The position numbers and the translations under genes are program-made. The notes beneath the pieces were generated by a model. It did no database searches. It was not told the DNA's origin and saw only the letters and a list, made by a program, of their open reading frames with translations. A stretch of 8,270 bases of DNA from an uncultured Lachnospiraceae bacterium (lineage in GTDB: Bacteria > Bacillota > Clostridia > Lachnospirales > Lachnospiraceae), in contig CABQGZ010000125.1 in the NCBI GenBank assembly GCA_902463835.1, positions 1-8,270 on the forward strand. The letters run 5' to 3'. This document shows, one piece after another, positions 5,978 to 8,270 of the stretch. The stretch's first letter is position 1. Every line of letters begins with the position of its first letter.

Positions 5978-6826
5978 ATGCCAATTTCATTTTATGAGGT
6001 AATCTGGATATTTTTGATTTATGCATTTATCGGGTGGTGCACAGAGGTCTCCTATGCGGCCCTGGACACCGGAAGATTTGTGAATCGGGGATTTTTGAAT
6101 GGCCCGGTCTGCCCGGTGTATGGCTGCGGGGTATTGTTGGTGGTAGTAGTGCTGACTCCACTGAAGGAAAATCTTCTGATTCTTTTTGTAGGGTCCGTCG
6201 TGCTTACCACAGTAATCGAATTTATTACCGGTTTTCTATTGGAAAAGCTGTTCCACAATCAATGGTGGGATTATTCTAATGAGCCTTTTAATGTATGTGG
6301 ATACATCTGCTTAAAGTTCTCCATCCTGTGGGGACTGGCCTGCACCTTTGTCATGAAGATCATCCATCCGATGATCTATAAGGTGATTCATGTATTCCCG
6401 AATATTCCAGGTATGATACTTATGGCAGTGCTGCTTGCGGTCTTTGCTTGCGACCTGGCGATTACGGTATCTACCATCTTAAAGTTTAACAAGAGGTTGA
6501 AGACATTGGAGGAGATGGGCAGAAAGATCCATCGGATTTCAGATGAAATCGGGGAGAACATCTATGAGAATGTGACCGCTGCTGTGGAAAAATCGGAAGA
6601 ATGGAAGGATTCCATCAGCGAGAAGAGAGCGGAGCGACGTCAGGAGTACGAGGAACTTTCCAGAAAATACAAAGAACTGCTGGAGCAGAAGAACTTTGGC
6701 TTTAAACGTCTGTTGAAGGCTTTCCCGGATATGAGATCCAGAGAGCAGAATGAAACCTTGCAGAAATATAAGGAGCATTTCAATATAAAAAAATGGAATA
6801 GCAGTAAGAGGAAAAAGGAGAACTAA
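5978..6826 (+). CDS. Multi-pass membrane protein, putative ABC transporter permease (CmpB/PF06541 type)
   Basis: This 282-residue protein has about five hydrophobic segments: near 5-22, 48-60, 66-88, 108-130 and 142-168. A charged, probably coiled-coil cytoplasmic tail covers 170-282. Loops carry conserved-looking stretches: FIGWCTEV (17-24), GRFVNRGFLNGPVCPVYGCG (32-51), and EFITGFLLEKLFHNQWWDYS (81-100). I recognise this as the clostridial family labelled 'putative ABC transporter permease'. No ATP-binding or substrate-binding partner is encoded here, so that label may mislead and the role is unknown. The start is supported by AGGGAGG (5964-5970), 7 bases before the ATG; another ATG at 5971 abuts the ribosome site and is unlikely. 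The stop is one base before the fumarase alpha ATG, so the genes are cotranscribed and possibly translationally coupled. The tail, rich in Glu, Lys and Arg, is longer than the membrane core needs. Confidence 0.8.
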   Translation: MPISFYEVIWIFLIYAFIGWCTEVSYAALDTGRFVNRGFLNGPVCPVYGCGVLLVVVVLTPLKENLLILFVGSVVLTTVIEFITGFLLEKLFHNQWWDYSNEPFNVCGYICLKFSILWGLACTFVMKIIHPMIYKVIHVFPNIPGMILMAVLLAVFACDLAITVSTILKFNKRLKTLEEMGRKIHRISDEIGENIYENVTAAVEKSEEWKDSISEKRAERRQEYEELSRKYKELLEQKNFGFKRLLKAFPDMRSREQNETLQKYKEHFNIKKWNSSKRKKEN

Positions 6827-6827
6827 G

Positions 6828-7670
6828 ATGCGGATTATAGCTTCGGATGAAATCACGAAAAATATCAAGGAGATGTGCATAGAGGCAAATCATTTTCTGA
6901 CGGAGGATATGCGTGCTGCCCTAGACCGGGCGGTATCCGCTGAGCAGTCCGATACCGGAAAGAAAATATTAAAGCAGCTCCAGGACAATCTGAATATTGC
7001 CGGGGAGGATATGATACCCATCTGTCAGGATACCGGAATGGCAGTGGTATTTCTGGAGATTGGACAGGATGTCCATGTGGAGGGAGCGCTCATCGAGGAC
7101 GCCGTCAATGAAGGTGTCCGTCAGGGCTATCAGGAGGGCTATCTGCGGAAATCTGTGGTAGGCGATCCCATTCTTCGGGAGAATACGAAGGACAATACCC
7201 CGGCTATCATCCATTATTCCATTGTCCCGGGAGATGAGATCCGAATCACAGTGGCGCCAAAGGGATTTGGAAGCGAAAATATGAGCCGTGTGTTCATGCT
7301 GAAACCTGCGGATGGCATCGAGGGCGTAAAAAATGCGATTCTCACGGCGGTGAAGGATGCGGGCCCCAACGCCTGTCCTCCCATGGTGGTCGGCGTCGGC
7401 ATCGGCGGAACCTTTGAAAAATGCGCTATTCTGGCCAAAAAAGCCCTGACCAGGGAGGTGGGAACCCATTCAGACATCCCGTATGTGAAAGAGCTGGAAG
7501 AGGAGATGCTGGAGAAAATCAACTGTCTTGGCATCGGACCCGGCGGGCTGGGCGGAAGTACCACTGCTCTGGCCATCAATATCAACACATACCCCACCCA
7601 TATCGCAGGTCTGCCCGTGGCAATCAATATCTGCTGTCATGTGAACCGTCATGCGGTGCGAAAGATATAA
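6828..7670 (+). CDS. Fumarate hydratase alpha subunit (class I, [4Fe-4S], N-terminal domain type)
   Basis: This is the larger subunit of the two-subunit class I fumarase, which reversibly hydrates fumarate to L-malate with an oxygen-sensitive [4Fe-4S] cluster. It has 280 residues, the normal size. The three cluster cysteines can be placed by comparison with single-chain class I enzymes: Cys66 in ICQDTG, Cys183 in NACPPMVVG, and Cys270 in INICCHVNRH. His258 (PTHIAG) lies 12 residues before Cys270, the spacing of the catalytic His in Leishmania fumarase; Asp68 matches its active-site Asp. GPGGLGGSTTA (238-248) is also typical. The ribosome site AAGGAG (6815-6820) lies within the end of the upstream membrane-protein gene. 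The beta subunit follows after 40 bases. L-tartrate dehydratase (TtdAB) is a close relative and cannot be excluded by sequence alone, but fumarase is the usual call in anaerobic Firmicutes. Confidence 0.93.
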   Translation: MRIIASDEITKNIKEMCIEANHFLTEDMRAALDRAVSAEQSDTGKKILKQLQDNLNIAGEDMIPICQDTGMAVVFLEIGQDVHVEGALIEDAVNEGVRQGYQEGYLRKSVVGDPILRENTKDNTPAIIHYSIVPGDEIRITVAPKGFGSENMSRVFMLKPADGIEGVKNAILTAVKDAGPNACPPMVVGVGIGGTFEKCAILAKKALTREVGTHSDIPYVKELEEEMLEKINCLGIGPGGLGGSTTALAININTYPTHIAGLPVAINICCHVNRHAVRKI

Positions 7671-7710
7671 TAAATATACCGGAAAGATAGAATGAAAAAG
7701 AGGATACATT

Positions 7711-8250
7711 ATGGAACATCATATTCACACACCAATTACGAAAGAAGTAGCAAATCAGCTTCAAGCCGGTGATTACGTATATATCACAGGAACCATCTAC
7801 GTGGCCAGGGACGCCGCCCACAAGCGGATGACGGAAGCCTTGGATCGGGGCGAGGAACTGCCCATAAACATCAAGGATGCCACTATCTACTACATGGGTC
7901 CCTCCCCGGCCAGAGAAGGACGTCCCATTGGTTCCGCCGGTCCCACCACAGCAAGCCGCATGGATAAATACGCCCCTCGCCTGATGGATCTTGGACAGAA
8001 AGCCATGATCGGCAAAGGCAAAAGGACAAAGGAAGTGATTGACGCCATCGTCCGCAACGAGGGCGTATACTTTGCAGCTATCGGCGGCGCCGGAGCACTT
8101 TTATCAAAATGTATCAAAAAATCTACCCTGATCTGCTACGAGGATCTTGGAGCGGAAGCAATACTGGAGATTGAAGTGAAGGATTTCCCTGTGATCGTGG
8201 TGATCGACAAGGACGGAAATAATCTGTATGAAAAAGTGATGCAGGATTAA
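7711..8250 (+). CDS. Fumarate hydratase beta subunit (class I, C-terminal domain type)
   Basis: This smaller subunit completes the class I Fe-S fumarase begun by the upstream gene. It has 179 residues, a typical length. Conserved blocks run in order: GTIYVARDAAHKR (27-39), YYMGPSPA (60-67), GSAGPTTASRMDKY (74-87), MIGKGKR (99-105), AAIGGAGALLSKCI (122-135) and EIEVKDFPVIVVIDKDGN (153-170). Thr79 and Arg83 match the substrate-carboxylate contacts of Leishmania fumarase, and Lys102 lies in the conserved MIGKG motif; no expected residue is missing. The ribosome site AAGAGGA (7698-7704) lies 6 bases before the ATG. The 40-base gap from the alpha gene holds no terminator, so the two are cotranscribed. 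Only 20 bases remain after the stop, too few to judge whether the operon ends here. The TtdB alternative noted for alpha applies equally. Confidence 0.93.
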   Translation: MEHHIHTPITKEVANQLQAGDYVYITGTIYVARDAAHKRMTEALDRGEELPINIKDATIYYMGPSPAREGRPIGSAGPTTASRMDKYAPRLMDLGQKAMIGKGKRTKEVIDAIVRNEGVYFAAIGGAGALLSKCIKKSTLICYEDLGAEAILEIEVKDFPVIVVIDKDGNNLYEKVMQD

Positions 8251-8270
8251 AAACTTACACTGGTAAAAGA

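Noticed and set aside
5899..5997. A 32-codon ORF (MNIKIEK...) as a real toxin gene
   Set aside because: It is too short for a RelE/ParE toxin, runs through the strong promoter, and ends inside the membrane-protein gene; kept only as a hint of decay.
1..8270. CRISPR array, tRNA, rRNA or attachment sites
   Set aside because: No regularly spaced repeats, no tRNA-like cloverleaf sequence and no rRNA segments were seen on either strand.

Overview
The window is a stretch of Firmicutes chromosome. I infer the class Clostridia, most likely family Lachnospiraceae. The reasons are the recF-gyrB-gyrA order, strong AGGAGG ribosome sites, the wording of the gyrase proteins, an oxygen-sensitive two-subunit iron-sulfur fumarase, and a CmpB-type 'putative ABC transporter permease', a family common in that group. 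The recF-gyrB-gyrA block normally lies beside dnaA-dnaN near the replication origin, so the window is probably origin-proximal, just downstream of dnaA/dnaN. All supported genes are on the + strand.

Region 1 (1-4905) is DNA maintenance. It holds the 3' end of recF (recombinational repair), complete gyrB and complete gyrA (the two subunits of DNA gyrase). The gaps are short (48 and 70 bases) and hold a small A/T hairpin and an imperfect tandem repeat. No remB/yaaB-type gene lies between recF and gyrB. A branched stem with a short T-run (4928-5002) closes the gyrase unit.

Region 2 (5010-5977) holds a small calcineurin-like metallophosphoesterase, best started at a TTG at 5028. It is followed by a 326-base AT-rich gap. 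That gap contains a perfect 11-bp inverted repeat, a weak promoter candidate, a 40-codon acidic ORF resembling the tail of a RelB-type antitoxin, and a strong sigma-A promoter (TTGAAA-N17-TATGAT) that overlaps the small ORF's stop codon.

Region 3 (5978-8250) looks like one operon driven by that promoter. It encodes a five-helix membrane protein of the CmpB/PF06541 type, then the alpha and beta subunits of a class I [4Fe-4S] fumarate hydratase, which together interconvert fumarate and malate.

Most of the window is conserved housekeeping sequence and I see no clear new multi-gene system. The points worth a second look are gyrase residues that match drug-resistance substitutions in E. coli (GyrA Gly88, GyrB Ser135), a second near-perfect GyrA box, the structured element after gyrA, and the orphan antitoxin-like ORF with its inverted repeat.
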